Below, in pieces: positions 47,636 to 57,582 of a DNA stretch of 64,000 nt (within the stretch, counting starts at the first letter, position 1; every line of letters starts with the position of its first letter). The stretch is from positions 124,001 to 188,000 of the forward strand of contig JAWKTT010000006.1 in assembly GCA_041398965.1 (NCBI GenBank), read 5' to 3'. Both the position numbers and the translations under genes were made by a program. The DNA is from JAWKTT01 sp041398965 (GTDB lineage: Bacteria > Planctomycetota > Planctomycetia > Planctomycetales > Planctomycetaceae). The notes below the pieces were generated by a model, which saw only the letters and a list, made by a program, of their open reading frames with translations, was not told where the DNA came from and did no database searches.

Positions 47636-47939
47636 TGACTCTCCGGAAATCAACGCTCCAACACCGTTCGACCGACTTCCTTGTCTGTTGTTTAGGACGT
47701 GAGGTCGAGAGTTCTCTCGACGTGTTGATGACTTTTCGGATAAGAGTCCCTTTCCTCCGGCGTTTTTCAGCGATCAATTGAAATAGTCGGTGGATTACTG
47801 GGCTGACTGTGCGTAAAAGCTGACAGGGTCGCAGTCACTGGGTGAACGTCAGGGATGGTGATGGTTGTTTCTATTTCTGTCGAAGTGTGAGAAGTGGAGG
47901 AGTTTCGTTAGCCTCCGGCTTTCGGTGTGTCATGTTACT
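47636..47939. other. 304-bp intergenic stretch
   Basis: A small hairpin GTCGAGA-GTTC-TCTCGAC lies at 47704-47721. No gene or clear promoter was identified. Confidence 0.4.
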
Positions 47940-49514
47940 ATGAGTGAGACAGGGAAGACGATGCGAGTATGGGACGTTGGAATCGTCGGAGGTGGCCCGG
48001 GAGGCTTGATGACGGCGTATGCCCTCGAGGCGATTGCCGACTCGCCCGTGAGGATCACCCTTTACGAAGCAAGCCGTCGAGTCGGCGGGAAGATTCTCAC
48101 CCCGCAATTCTCGACGGCCCCCGTTCGTTACGAAGCCGGGGCGGCTGAGTTTTATGACTACTCCCACTTCGACACCGATGCCCTCAAAGAACTGATCGAG
48201 GACTTAGGCCTACCGATGAGCCCGATGGGAGGCTCGGCCGTCATTATGAATGATCGCATCCTGTCGAACCTCGAAGATGTCCGCGATCAACTCGGCCCCG
48301 AGGCGTGCGAGTCACTCAAGGCGTTCGATCGGAACTCGAAAGACGCCATGCTCCCGGAAGAGTTCTACTATTCCGATCATCCCGACGGCGTCACTCATCC
48401 GCCGGTTCGCGAGCGATTTCAGGAGATTATGCAGCAGATTGACAATGATCGGACGCGAAGCTTTGTGGAAACGCTGATTCATAGCGATCTTGCGACAGAG
48501 GCCCCCAGGACGAGTCCAGTCTACGGGCTGCAAAACTATCTGATGAACGACCCCGCGTACATGAGTCTGTACGGCATCGTCGGAGGGAACGAACGTCTCC
48601 CTCAAGAACTCGCCTCTCGCATTAATGCCGACATTCGACTCGAACATCAAGTGGTCAGTGTGGCCCGACGGGAGGGGACAGATCGACTCTGCGTGACCTC
48701 GACCCATGCGGGCGAGGTTCAGCAGCAGGACTTCGATTTCGTGGTCATCGCGTTGCCGCACAATCACATCAAGTCTGTCGCCTTCGAGGGGGGCCGACTT
48801 CCCGGCGCGGTGCAGCGACATTGGGGCGAATACAACTTCCCCGCCCACTATCTGCGGGTGACGATCTTGTTCGAGACCCCATTCTGGCGAAGCTCTCTTG
48901 CCGATTCCTATTGGATGCTGGATCGCTTTGGCGGGTGTTGCCTGTACGACGAGTCTTCCCGCAATCCAGGGGGAACGCACGGCGTCCTCGGGTGGTTGCT
49001 GGCTGGTGCAGCGGCGGAAGAGAAGAGTCAGCTTTCCGATGACGAGTTGATTGCCGAAGCACTCGCATCGCTTCCCGAGTTCATGGCACACGGGCGATCA
49101 CAATTCCTGGAAGCCCGCGTGCATCGTTGGGTCGGGGCGGTCAATGCGCTGCCGGGGGGTTTGGCCCCCAAGCCACTCGATCAACGGCATCGTCCCGAAC
49201 CGATCGACCATCCGCACCTTTACTTCGTCGGCGACTACATGTACGACTCGACGCTCAATGGCGTGGTCGATGCTGCCGAGTATGTCGCCGATTGGATCGG
49301 CGCCCACATGGCTGAACAGGCGTCGTCATCGTTGGGGGCGGTTTCACCTCCCGTTGACGCGATGCCTACTATAACTTCGGCCGTTGCCCTACCGTCAGTT
49401 GTTGCTCCAGCGACACTTCCGGTCGACGTTCCCGCCGCCGCCGCAGTAGCGACCAGTGTGGTGACGATGGCCAGTCACTCCCCGTTCGTGTCGTCGTCGT
49501 CGGACTTTCAGTGA
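47940..49514 (+). CDS. FAD-dependent amine-oxidase-like oxidoreductase
   Basis: 524 residues from ATG 47940; ATG 47961 is an alternative. N-terminal Rossmann motif VGIVGGGPGGLMTAYAL, then YEASRRVGGKIL, and a C-terminal YFVGDYMYDSTLNGVVDAAEYVADWIG are typical of monoamine-oxidase or protoporphyrinogen-oxidase-like flavoproteins. The last 50 residues are a Val/Ala/Pro/Ser-rich tail unlike the family. The substrate is unknown. Confidence 0.82.
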   Translation: MSETGKTMRVWDVGIVGGGPGGLMTAYALEAIADSPVRITLYEASRRVGGKILTPQFSTAPVRYEAGAAEFYDYSHFDTDALKELIEDLGLPMSPMGGSAVIMNDRILSNLEDVRDQLGPEACESLKAFDRNSKDAMLPEEFYYSDHPDGVTHPPVRERFQEIMQQIDNDRTRSFVETLIHSDLATEAPRTSPVYGLQNYLMNDPAYMSLYGIVGGNERLPQELASRINADIRLEHQVVSVARREGTDRLCVTSTHAGEVQQQDFDFVVIALPHNHIKSVAFEGGRLPGAVQRHWGEYNFPAHYLRVTILFETPFWRSSLADSYWMLDRFGGCCLYDESSRNPGGTHGVLGWLLAGAAAEEKSQLSDDELIAEALASLPEFMAHGRSQFLEARVHRWVGAVNALPGGLAPKPLDQRHRPEPIDHPHLYFVGDYMYDSTLNGVVDAAEYVADWIGAHMAEQASSSLGAVSPPVDAMPTITSAVALPSVVAPATLPVDVPAAAAVATSVVTMASHSPFVSSSSDFQ

Positions 49515-49565
49515 CCCCGAAAATACCCCATTCCGTTTCTCATTTTAGAATTGAAGCAGGATTCG

Positions 49566-50459
49566 ATGCAGCCCGATGAACAAGTTCTCGCCACTCTTCC
49601 AGCCGGAGCCGAGATTCGCCAGATTCAGTACGTCTCCGAACGGACCGCTCAGCAAGTTGTCGTGGTCGAGTTTCCGCTTGCATTGAACTGCCGGGCCATT
49701 CGAGTCGGACAGGACAAGGGAGTACGCAACGAAGCTTCGCAGGGATCAAGTTTGTCGCTGCTGATGGTCCCGACAACAGGCGAAGGCCCAGTCGAGGGAG
49801 AGTTGGGACGGGTTCTCGGGCAGATGCGCGAGTGGGTCGATTCAGGGGTTCCTGCATCTGAAGTGCATCAGGTGACCGACTCAGGAGTCCCGGCAGGAAG
49901 CCTGTTGCTGACGCTGCAAGGGGTGCAGATGTTCTGGTCGCCGAATCGGATCGCAATACTCGCGGCCCCCGATCGCTTCGATACGCTACAAACTGCCGTC
50001 GCCGAGGCCACTTACTATGAGGCCCAGGTTCGGGATATCGAACGCTCCCTCGGGGCCGCGTGGCCGCAGTTAGAAGCAGACCTCCCGCTGGCATTCGAGT
50101 TCGATGCCCGTTCATTGACACGGAATCCCGAACTGAGAAACCGCTTTTCCGAAGTGGTCAAACTGCGTGCCCGGATGACGCGGATCGCTCCGCACGTTCA
50201 TAGTCCACACGTCTATCCCCCCACGCTGGTCAGTCAGGTCGGAGAACGACTTCGCGAACGGACAAAACTCGCCACACGACACGAGTTTCTGTCCGATCAG
50301 CTCGAGGTGTTTCAGGATGTGTACGTCCAATGCAGCGATCGGTCGAGCGACTTCCGACTGACACGCTCGGGAAACACGCTTGAATGGATCATCATCATTC
50401 TGTTGCTCGTACAGGTGCTGATGTACGGAGTCGATATCCTCACGAACACTGGTCAATAA
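49566..50459 (+). CDS. C-terminally anchored protein, DUF155-like
   Basis: 297 residues from ATG 49566. A single membrane helix lies at the very end (LEWIIIILLLVQVLMYGVDIL). The segment before it, HEFLSDQLEVFQDVYVQCSD, then RSGNTLEWIIIILL, recalls the RMD1/YagE (DUF155) family, whose members end in the same way. The N-terminal domain is not recognised. It is separated from the acyltransferase-like gene by three bases and is probably cotranscribed. Confidence 0.6.
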   Translation: MQPDEQVLATLPAGAEIRQIQYVSERTAQQVVVVEFPLALNCRAIRVGQDKGVRNEASQGSSLSLLMVPTTGEGPVEGELGRVLGQMREWVDSGVPASEVHQVTDSGVPAGSLLLTLQGVQMFWSPNRIAILAAPDRFDTLQTAVAEATYYEAQVRDIERSLGAAWPQLEADLPLAFEFDARSLTRNPELRNRFSEVVKLRARMTRIAPHVHSPHVYPPTLVSQVGERLRERTKLATRHEFLSDQLEVFQDVYVQCSDRSSDFRLTRSGNTLEWIIIILLLVQVLMYGVDILTNTGQ

Positions 50460-50462
50460 CCG

Positions 50463-51617
50463 ATGCGGTATTCGTCCATTGATCTCCTGCGAATGCTCGC
50501 GATTATCGTGATGGTGTTCGTTCACTTCGGCGAGAATCTCTCCGGCGTCATTCTCCCGTTTGCCGGTTTCGGCGCCCCGCTGTTCGCGCTGTTGTCCGGT
50601 GTGAGTTATGCGCTCTGGGTCAGGGGGCAACAACGACGCGGCAAGTGTGATGAGATAATATCCAGGGTGTCGATCCGTCGCGGTCTGTTCGTGCTCGGGG
50701 TCGGATTTGCGTTCAATGTCGTTGTCTGGCTCCCTGAGGATACATTTAACTGGGACGTACTCACATTGATCGGCGTGTCGATACTGCTGTTAAACCTACT
50801 CCGTCGATTGCCGCGTATCGTCTCGCTAGCAATGGCGCTCATGGCAGTATTAATTAGCCCCTTGTTACGAGTGCTTGCTGATTACAATAGCTATTGGGAA
50901 GAAATGTATTTTCAGTACGACATGACGTTTTCCGACATCACCATTGGATTTCTGGTCACCGGTTACTTCCCGGTCTTCCCATGGATCGCCTATTCGCTGG
51001 TAGGTGCGGTTGTGGGAGGCTGCCTATTTGAAACCGCTCCTGTTGACGAACAGGATGATCCGGCGATCGGCTCGCTCTTTGGCTCGCCAGTTGAGTCGAA
51101 TCAGCCTTCATCGCGGCTTGTCTGGTGGCAGGTGACGTTAGTTCCTGGGATCGCATTGCTGGCAGTCGGGCTGTTGATCCTGGGTGGGCGAGCGTTCGTC
51201 CCGGATGGGCTGGCGACAACCTATTTTCAGGGTTGGTCGATGTACCCACCGACTATCTGTTATGTCACTGGAACTTTGGGGATGAGCCTGATGATGCTAG
51301 GGGCGTTACACTATTCGATCGATCGACGGCTACCTGACGAGGGACCGCCGAAAGGTCTGTTGCAGACTGCACAACTCTTTAGCCAATATTCCTTCACGAT
51401 TTATCTCTTACATCACATCGTGCATATTTGGCCGCTTTGGATCTATGGGGCGCTTTATGGTACAGAGGCGACGCAATACTGGCGGCTCGCATTGCCGATC
51501 TCCGTGTCAAGCTCTCTCGCCTTACTCTTCTTAGTAGTCTGCTACTTTTGCGTCCGTATTCTAGGGGTCAATCGTCGCTACGGCATCGAAGCCTGGATGC
51601 GTTGGCTCTGCGATTGA
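50463..51617 (+). CDS. DUF1624/heparan N-acetyltransferase-like membrane protein
   Basis: 384 residues with about ten membrane helices. The start SSIDLLRMLAIIVMVFVHFGE is the classic opening of DUF1624 and acyltransferase-3-like proteins: Asp in the first helix and His in the second turn. Such enzymes move acetyl or acyl groups onto periplasmic sugars. It begins three bases after the DUF155-like gene. By eye its GC is lower than its neighbours. Confidence 0.78.
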   Translation: MRYSSIDLLRMLAIIVMVFVHFGENLSGVILPFAGFGAPLFALLSGVSYALWVRGQQRRGKCDEIISRVSIRRGLFVLGVGFAFNVVVWLPEDTFNWDVLTLIGVSILLLNLLRRLPRIVSLAMALMAVLISPLLRVLADYNSYWEEMYFQYDMTFSDITIGFLVTGYFPVFPWIAYSLVGAVVGGCLFETAPVDEQDDPAIGSLFGSPVESNQPSSRLVWWQVTLVPGIALLAVGLLILGGRAFVPDGLATTYFQGWSMYPPTICYVTGTLGMSLMMLGALHYSIDRRLPDEGPPKGLLQTAQLFSQYSFTIYLLHHIVHIWPLWIYGALYGTEATQYWRLALPISVSSSLALLFLVVCYFCVRILGVNRRYGIEAWMRWLCD

Positions 51618-51724
51618 TGTCGATCTATGACATGGATAACGACATCACGGGGCTGATGAAATCAGCAGCCAAACGGTCTCAGGCAAGGGCCGACGTGTTC
51701 CGATATGCTGTGTCTCGAATTGAA

Positions 51725-53017
51725 CTACAACATCTCCAGGCCGGTGAGGGTACTCGATCCGGTCGAGAACTTGTCCGCGTCGATTTGTAAGTGTCGCAGG
51801 AACGACACGAACAGGTTGCACAGAGGGGGAGACTTCTCGGGGGTGAAGGCAAGGTGTTGACCGTGCTTGAAACGTCCCCCGGCTGCGACGATTGGGAGGT
51901 TGGAGTTGTTATGACTGGAGGCATTTCCCAGGTTTGACCCCATCATGATCGCCGTCTGGTCCAGCAAACTATGTTCTCCTTCGCGAACATCCTCCAGTCG
52001 TTGAAGAAGTTCGGCTAAGAGTCGAAACTCTTCCTTCTCGATGATGGCCAGTTGCTCGATCTTGACCGGGTCTTTGCCATGGTGGCTGAGGTTATGCCAG
52101 CCATCGTCGACCCCCGGCAACGCGACGACTTCGGCTCCCCCAGCGCCGCAGAACGTGATCAGTCGGGTCGAGTCGGTCTGAAACGCGAGGAAAATGAGGT
52201 CGTACATCAATCTCATTCGGCCTGTAAAGTCTGCCCGGTCTTCAATATCGGTCGGCGGCTTGCGGTCGACCGTCGGCTTAGGGCGGCGAGCCCATTCCTC
52301 GGCAGCTGTCAGTCGCTGTTCCAGTTCACGAACGCTGGTGAAGTATTGGTCGAGCGTCCGCTGATCATCCCGACCGACCGACTTTGTCACACTGGTCGTT
52401 TGTTCGCGAACCAAGTCCATAATGCTTTGACCATCCTGGATTCGCTGGATTTGGGCCTCCTTCTGGGCGGCAGTCCCCTCCAGAAACAGACTGGCAAAGA
52501 CCCGCGATGTTCGACTCTCGGGGGGGATGCGAACTCCCGATCGTGTGTAGGAGAGGCCGGAATTGTTGGCCGACAACGCGAGTGAGGGGACGCGCGTTTT
52601 GTGGCCGATCCGCTCGGCAGCGAATTGATCGACAGAGATTGTATTTCGGAAACTTGGTTGGCCGGGATGAGCAGCACCAGTCAGGTAGCTTTCTTCCGCC
52701 GAGTGTCCGCCGTCAACATCGGGATGCTGGACTCCGGAGATCACAGTGAACTTGTTCCGCAGTTTCTGCAATGGTTCGAGATACGGGGTCGCGACATAGT
52801 CACGCCCTGCCTGTTCTGGGAACAAAAACGGCGTATGAATCCCGAGCGGAGCACAGATCGCGAGCATCCGACGAACGTCCCCCGCTTCGGCAGTTCCACC
52901 GTCAGCAGCGAACGTCGATGTCCCCGGGCCCGGGAGCATCGCCTGCAAAAGCGGGAGACTTAGCGAGACACCGGCCCCGCGTAGAAACTGACGGCGAGCA
53001 ATGCGACGACGAATCAT
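51725..53017 (-). CDS. DUF1552 protein with Tat signal
   Basis: 430 residues. Twin-arginine leader RRQFLRGAGVSLSLPLLQ, then blocks GVQHPDVDGGHSAEES and LVREQTTSVTKSVGRDD with HHGKDPVKIEQL and TAIMMGSNLGNASSHNNSNL, all typical of planctomycete DUF1552 proteins. They are exported folded and always seem to pair with DUF1592-group cytochrome-type proteins, as here. Function unknown; a role in periplasmic polymer processing is often guessed. Confidence 0.9.
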   Translation of the reverse strand: MIRRRIARRQFLRGAGVSLSLPLLQAMLPGPGTSTFAADGGTAEAGDVRRMLAICAPLGIHTPFLFPEQAGRDYVATPYLEPLQKLRNKFTVISGVQHPDVDGGHSAEESYLTGAAHPGQPSFRNTISVDQFAAERIGHKTRVPSLALSANNSGLSYTRSGVRIPPESRTSRVFASLFLEGTAAQKEAQIQRIQDGQSIMDLVREQTTSVTKSVGRDDQRTLDQYFTSVRELEQRLTAAEEWARRPKPTVDRKPPTDIEDRADFTGRMRLMYDLIFLAFQTDSTRLITFCGAGGAEVVALPGVDDGWHNLSHHGKDPVKIEQLAIIEKEEFRLLAELLQRLEDVREGEHSLLDQTAIMMGSNLGNASSHNNSNLPIVAAGGRFKHGQHLAFTPEKSPPLCNLFVSFLRHLQIDADKFSTGSSTLTGLEML

Positions 53018-53068
53018 GTGAGTTGTCCAGTCTGGCGAATCGTGCCAAGAGGTGTATCAAATCGAAGT

Positions 53069-55516
53069 TTAAGGACGCAGGAAGAGTTCACTCTGCACGA
53101 TGGCATGGATGAGCGACCGCAGACCGTGCTGTTGCTGACTTGTTGTCGCCAGGATGTCATCGACGATCTCTTGATCGGCTGGGGTGATGGGCCGACCGGT
53201 CGCATAGATGAGCAACTTCTGAGTGATCGCCCGGGCAACTGGCTGCGGGGCATCGAGCAGCAGTTGACGATACTCGCGAAAGTTCTGGAAGGAGCGATTG
53301 TCGGGAGTGATGCCGTCGGTCTCGACGACCGGGCCGACGCGATACTGGACGTTCTTGACTTTCTCGCCATCGCCCATCGACCGGTACCATGAGCGCTCAC
53401 CTCCAATCGGGTCGAATGACTCGAGGGCAAATCCGGGAGGGTCGATGGCAACGTGACAACGAGCACACGACTCAATCGAGCGGTGCTTGTCGAGTTGTTG
53501 ACGAATCGATGTCGCTCCCCGGATGTCGGGTTCGACCGCAGGAACACCTGGCGGTGGAGGGGACGGAGGCTGACCGAGCATGTTGTTCAGCACCCAGACC
53601 CCACGCAAAATCGGGGAAGTGCTTGTCCCATTCGCAGTCACCTTCAAGACGCTGGCATGAGTCATCAGCCCGCCGCGAAGACTCTCTTCCGGCAGTTTGA
53701 CGAGCCGCATCGTCTCGTGCCCTTTGATGTCGGGGATGCCGTAGTGTCGGGCCAGTCGTTCGTTGAGAAACGTAAAGTCCGAGTCAATCGCGTTCAATAC
53801 GCTCAGGTCTTCATCGAGCAGATGTCGAAAGAAACTGCGAGTTTCCCGGAGCATGGCATCTCGGAGTAACTCGTCGTATTCCGGGTAGAGCTTTTTGTCG
53901 GGTGTTGTGAAATCGATATCACGCAGCTTGAGCCATTGCCCGGTAAAGTTGATGACAAACTGCTCGCTACGAGGGTCTTGCAGCATCCGTTCGACCTGTT
54001 GCCGCTGTGTCTGTGGGTCACGCAACTTCCCTTCGGCGGCGAGCTTCAGGAGTTCGTCATCAGGCATCGTCGACCACAGGAAGTACGACAACCGGGAAGC
54101 GATGGTGTAATCATCGACGACATCTTCTCGATTGAGTAGCAGGAACTGTGGCGAGCATAAGACCGCCGTCACCCCGGCTCGCACCGATTGCTCGAACGTG
54201 CGACCGGCATCCAATCGACTGTGCGCCAAGTCGATGTATTTTTGAATGAGTGACTCATCGACCGGTCGACGAAACGCCCGGGGGATGAACTTCCGGAGGA
54301 CTCTGGCGACATCTTCATGTGGTTGGTCCGAGTCGACAACATGCTGTTTGACTCCACGACGATGCCGCATGTAGATCGGAAGTCCATCGACATGTCGCAA
54401 GCCTTCTGCTGGTCCGAACAGTTTCACTTCCGACAGACATGGCCACTCCTGGTCGAGGGGACCGTGCGTCTCGACCCAGGCAACCGCCACACCGGGGCGT
54501 GGCTCGTGCTTGTCGCGGTAGGTGACATGTTCCGGGAAGACCTCCGGCACGATATGCACCGTATGCCCCTCTTCCATTGTTGTCGTGAACTCGATGATGC
54601 GAGGCTCTTCCGGAGAACCGGTGACATCGAACACCCCCATCGGAAGACGCTTCCCCGGTCCAAACAACGGCCCCACAAACAGCGACACTGCCAAGGTTCG
54701 GTCACTCGGATCGTGCGGCCAGACGGCGACCCGGCAACGATAGACCCCCCGTTCGATCGGATGGGCACTGTCGAGACGGACGGGGGGCCAACCGGGGGTA
54801 AACTTCACGAACGCCCCCGCGGACTCGATCGTCCCCCCCTTCTTCTCTTTGACCGAACTAATGTTGTCAGCGAGTTCCATCATGACGGCTCGGCGTGTTT
54901 CCGGAGGGAGTGGCTGAACACGTCGGATGGTTCGCTCGAACGCCAAGTCGGCTGCCTCAAGGTAACGCTCCATCAAGATTGACGAAATGCTGAGACCATC
55001 GGCCACATTGTCGAACCCTTGCACGCTGCCATCTTCCGGGAGCAGTTCTGCCAGTGAGGCATCGATCCCCAACAGGTCTCGGACCGTGTTCTCGTACTCG
55101 ACCCGATTCATTCGCCGCAGAGCGAGAGGAGCCGACGCGACCTTGTGGCCGAGTTTCGATCGCAATGTTTGCAAGACTTCGGCTGTTGATTTCGCACTGG
55201 GACGAGGTTCTTTCGGTGGGGGCATCTCACCGGACGCAATGACCTTGGCGACCTGACTCCAAGTTTCCGCAACTTCTCCCTGGGCCGTTGGCAAGTTGAG
55301 CAAGTCGAGCCGGACGTCCCCCTTGGACTTCTCCCCCGAGTGACAGCGGAGACAATGCTGCTTGAGGTAGGCTCCAACGTTCGGCAACTCCGCGTCGGCT
55401 GGCGTCGACTTCGCATTGGTCGACTTTTCTGAGGGGGGCTGAGCGAAGAGGCTCCCAGAGGTCCCAACGAACAGCATTGCCAACCAGACCAAACATGCAC
55501 GCATCGAACATCCCAT
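53069..55516 (-). CDS. DUF1587/1595/1592/1588/1585 multi-domain cytochrome-like protein
   Basis: 815 residues from ATG 55516 (ATG 55504 also possible). Signal peptide ends SLFAQP. A first heme motif CLRCH is followed by MNRVEYENTVRDLLGID (DUF1587), FIPRAFRRPVDESLIQKY (DUF1595), ASRLSYFLWSTMPDDEL (DUF1592), LRGGLMTHASVLKVTANG (DUF1588) with a second heme motif CARCH, and a C-terminal ARAITQKLLIYATGRPIT (DUF1585). Its 51-base distance to the DUF1552 gene shows they form one operon; the pair is a planctomycete hallmark. Confidence 0.92.
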   Translation of the reverse strand: MGCSMRACLVWLAMLFVGTSGSLFAQPPSEKSTNAKSTPADAELPNVGAYLKQHCLRCHSGEKSKGDVRLDLLNLPTAQGEVAETWSQVAKVIASGEMPPPKEPRPSAKSTAEVLQTLRSKLGHKVASAPLALRRMNRVEYENTVRDLLGIDASLAELLPEDGSVQGFDNVADGLSISSILMERYLEAADLAFERTIRRVQPLPPETRRAVMMELADNISSVKEKKGGTIESAGAFVKFTPGWPPVRLDSAHPIERGVYRCRVAVWPHDPSDRTLAVSLFVGPLFGPGKRLPMGVFDVTGSPEEPRIIEFTTTMEEGHTVHIVPEVFPEHVTYRDKHEPRPGVAVAWVETHGPLDQEWPCLSEVKLFGPAEGLRHVDGLPIYMRHRRGVKQHVVDSDQPHEDVARVLRKFIPRAFRRPVDESLIQKYIDLAHSRLDAGRTFEQSVRAGVTAVLCSPQFLLLNREDVVDDYTIASRLSYFLWSTMPDDELLKLAAEGKLRDPQTQRQQVERMLQDPRSEQFVINFTGQWLKLRDIDFTTPDKKLYPEYDELLRDAMLRETRSFFRHLLDEDLSVLNAIDSDFTFLNERLARHYGIPDIKGHETMRLVKLPEESLRGGLMTHASVLKVTANGTSTSPILRGVWVLNNMLGQPPSPPPPGVPAVEPDIRGATSIRQQLDKHRSIESCARCHVAIDPPGFALESFDPIGGERSWYRSMGDGEKVKNVQYRVGPVVETDGITPDNRSFQNFREYRQLLLDAPQPVARAITQKLLIYATGRPITPADQEIVDDILATTSQQQHGLRSLIHAIVQSELFLRP

Positions 55517-55734
55517 TCGCAAAAAGAAACGGACGATCCACCAGATTCACCAAGTGCTCTGCCGGCATGAAGAATCAGCATCAGCACTCCGTACGGCGGA
55601 CATCCATGTCCGGCGAATGCTGGAAAGGGTGCCGGACAATGATGCCCGCGGTACACAGAGTCTCCGCGCCTTGATGATAACGAAACCATCCCAGCACGAA
55701 CAATCGCGGAACGATTGAAGGCTTGGGTTAGTGC

Positions 55735-55784
55735 AAGAAACAGCCTCCGGGCACAGCGTGTGTGGCCGGAGGCTGGGGTTTCTT
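55735..55784. terminator. bidirectional terminator between tig and the DUF1592 gene
   Basis: CAGCCTCCGG at 55741-55750 pairs with CCGGAGGCTG at 55766-55775, extended by AAGAAA and TTTCTT on the outside. T-rich runs occur on both strands, so it can stop the tig transcript that comes from the right. Confidence 0.7.
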
Positions 55785-55851
55785 TTGGAGCAGGTACTCA
55801 ACTGAGGCGTCATGAGGCTGACGCTAGTTCAGAGAGGTCCGTTCGTGGTTC

Positions 55852-57342
55852 TTAATTGTCGTCGCCAGCTTCGTCGTCCTGGTCGTCGTCGACTTGTGCG
55901 ACGTCGCTGCATACGGAACGTTTGACCGCTTCGACATTGGTTTCCATGAACGGCGGGAGCGGAACATCGACGAACTTGGCATGCTTCAACACGACGTCGA
56001 CGGCCTTACGTTCGCGAATCTGAGCTTCGAGATTCTCGATCATGCCGGACTTTTCCAGCCGAGCACGAACGCGGCGGTAGTTCTCACCATTTTGCATGGC
56101 CATGATAGAGATTTCGGTATCGATGTCCTGATAGTTGACCTCGATGCCTTCTTCGTTGGCGATTCGGTCCAGTACGAAGTGCTCTTTCAGGTTCTTGCGA
56201 GTGGTCGACAAGGACTTCTGACGCAGTTCGGCTTCCTTGGCCCGAATTTGTGGAGTGGTGAAGCCGGACTGTCGCAGTTCCAGCGTCTCGCGACGCATGG
56301 CGTTTTCGACTTGCTTGTTGACCAACTCTTCGGGGAGGTCCCAGTCGGCAGCAGAGGTGATCTTTTCAAGCACTTGAGACCGCGTCGACTGACGTTGGGC
56401 GTAGGTAACCTGACGATTGAGCATGCTCCGGAATTCCCCCTGCAGGGCTTCTTCCGACTCGATGCCGATCCGGGTGAAGAACTCTTCGTTCAGCTCAGGA
56501 CGTTGCAGACGCTTGACGTCCAGGATGGTGAACTTCGCTTGCAGAGTGGTTCCCCGCATGGAAATCTTGTTTGACTCCATCGACACCGTGACTTCGACTT
56601 CTCGCACGTCGTCGGCCTTGGCACCAACAATCAGCTTGTCGAAGTCAGCAATTTCGACATCATGGAAGCGGAGAGTCGGACGGACACGGACGGAGAGTTC
56701 GTCAAACTTCTGGACGAGCTTCCCATCTTGTTCGAAGACGACATCGACAATGACTTGATCGCCAGCCTGGGCCGGCTCGTCGACTGGAACGAGTTCCGCA
56801 TATTGTTCGAGGTAGGCTTCGGTGTACTCGGCAACGTCATCGTCCGAGACCTCTCGAACGGGACGCTCAATTGTGAGACCTTTGTACTCGGGAAGATCAA
56901 ACTGCGGACGAACTTCAACGTCAAATTCGTACTCGAAGTCCCCTTCCTCCGGAATTTCGATCCCGTCGACATCGAGTGTCGGCTCGTTAATAGGGTCCAG
57001 TTTATTGTCCTTCGACAGCTGATCGAGGCTCAGCATCAGGACCTGTTGCTTGACCTTCTCGGCGAGTTCGGTCTTGAATCGTTTGCGAATCAGTGCTTCG
57101 GGGACACGGCCGGGACGGAAGCCAGGAACCTCGGCCTTGTCGAGCAGGCCGCTTACTTCGGTTTCCAAGACCTTGTCGATTTCAGCACGAGGCACGGTCA
57201 CCTTGACGTGCTTCATGCAAGGGCCGACATCCTGAATTTCGACGCCTAATTCCATCCCCGCGACCTCTTCCTGGCCTTCGAGCAAGGCGGTCGTCTCTTC
57301 GCTGGAATCGTCAAGTTGTTCGTTCTCTGCCACGGACTTCAT
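55852..57342 (-). CDS. tig: trigger factor
   Basis: 496 residues. The ribosome-docking loop GFRPGRVP (family GFRxGxxP) is followed by the PPIase-like domain (QAGDQVIVDVVFEQDG) and the long helical C-terminal chaperone domain with LPEELVNKQVENAMRRE. Trigger factor binds nascent chains at the ribosome exit. An acidic tail (QVDDDQDDEAGDDN) is somewhat unusual. A terminator follows at 55735. Confidence 0.95.
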   Translation of the reverse strand: MKSVAENEQLDDSSEETTALLEGQEEVAGMELGVEIQDVGPCMKHVKVTVPRAEIDKVLETEVSGLLDKAEVPGFRPGRVPEALIRKRFKTELAEKVKQQVLMLSLDQLSKDNKLDPINEPTLDVDGIEIPEEGDFEYEFDVEVRPQFDLPEYKGLTIERPVREVSDDDVAEYTEAYLEQYAELVPVDEPAQAGDQVIVDVVFEQDGKLVQKFDELSVRVRPTLRFHDVEIADFDKLIVGAKADDVREVEVTVSMESNKISMRGTTLQAKFTILDVKRLQRPELNEEFFTRIGIESEEALQGEFRSMLNRQVTYAQRQSTRSQVLEKITSAADWDLPEELVNKQVENAMRRETLELRQSGFTTPQIRAKEAELRQKSLSTTRKNLKEHFVLDRIANEEGIEVNYQDIDTEISIMAMQNGENYRRVRARLEKSGMIENLEAQIRERKAVDVVLKHAKFVDVPLPPFMETNVEAVKRSVCSDVAQVDDDQDDEAGDDN

Positions 57343-57582
57343 CCTCTAATAACGGCGGCTGCAATGGCATGCATCCCAAAGGAGGCCCGGAACATCGCCA
57401 GGAACACCACCCTTTGGGCGTGGAACTTGTCCACTCAGTCGGGATGGTACGTCTTCAACCCTGATGTCTTCAACTCCACCAGACGAATTTCGTTAACTTC
57501 GCCACGAAATGACTCGGAGGAATGGGACAAACGGAGGCCTCAAGTCGACAGAAAGGGGGAACTTGGGGTGAATTGCCCGTTT

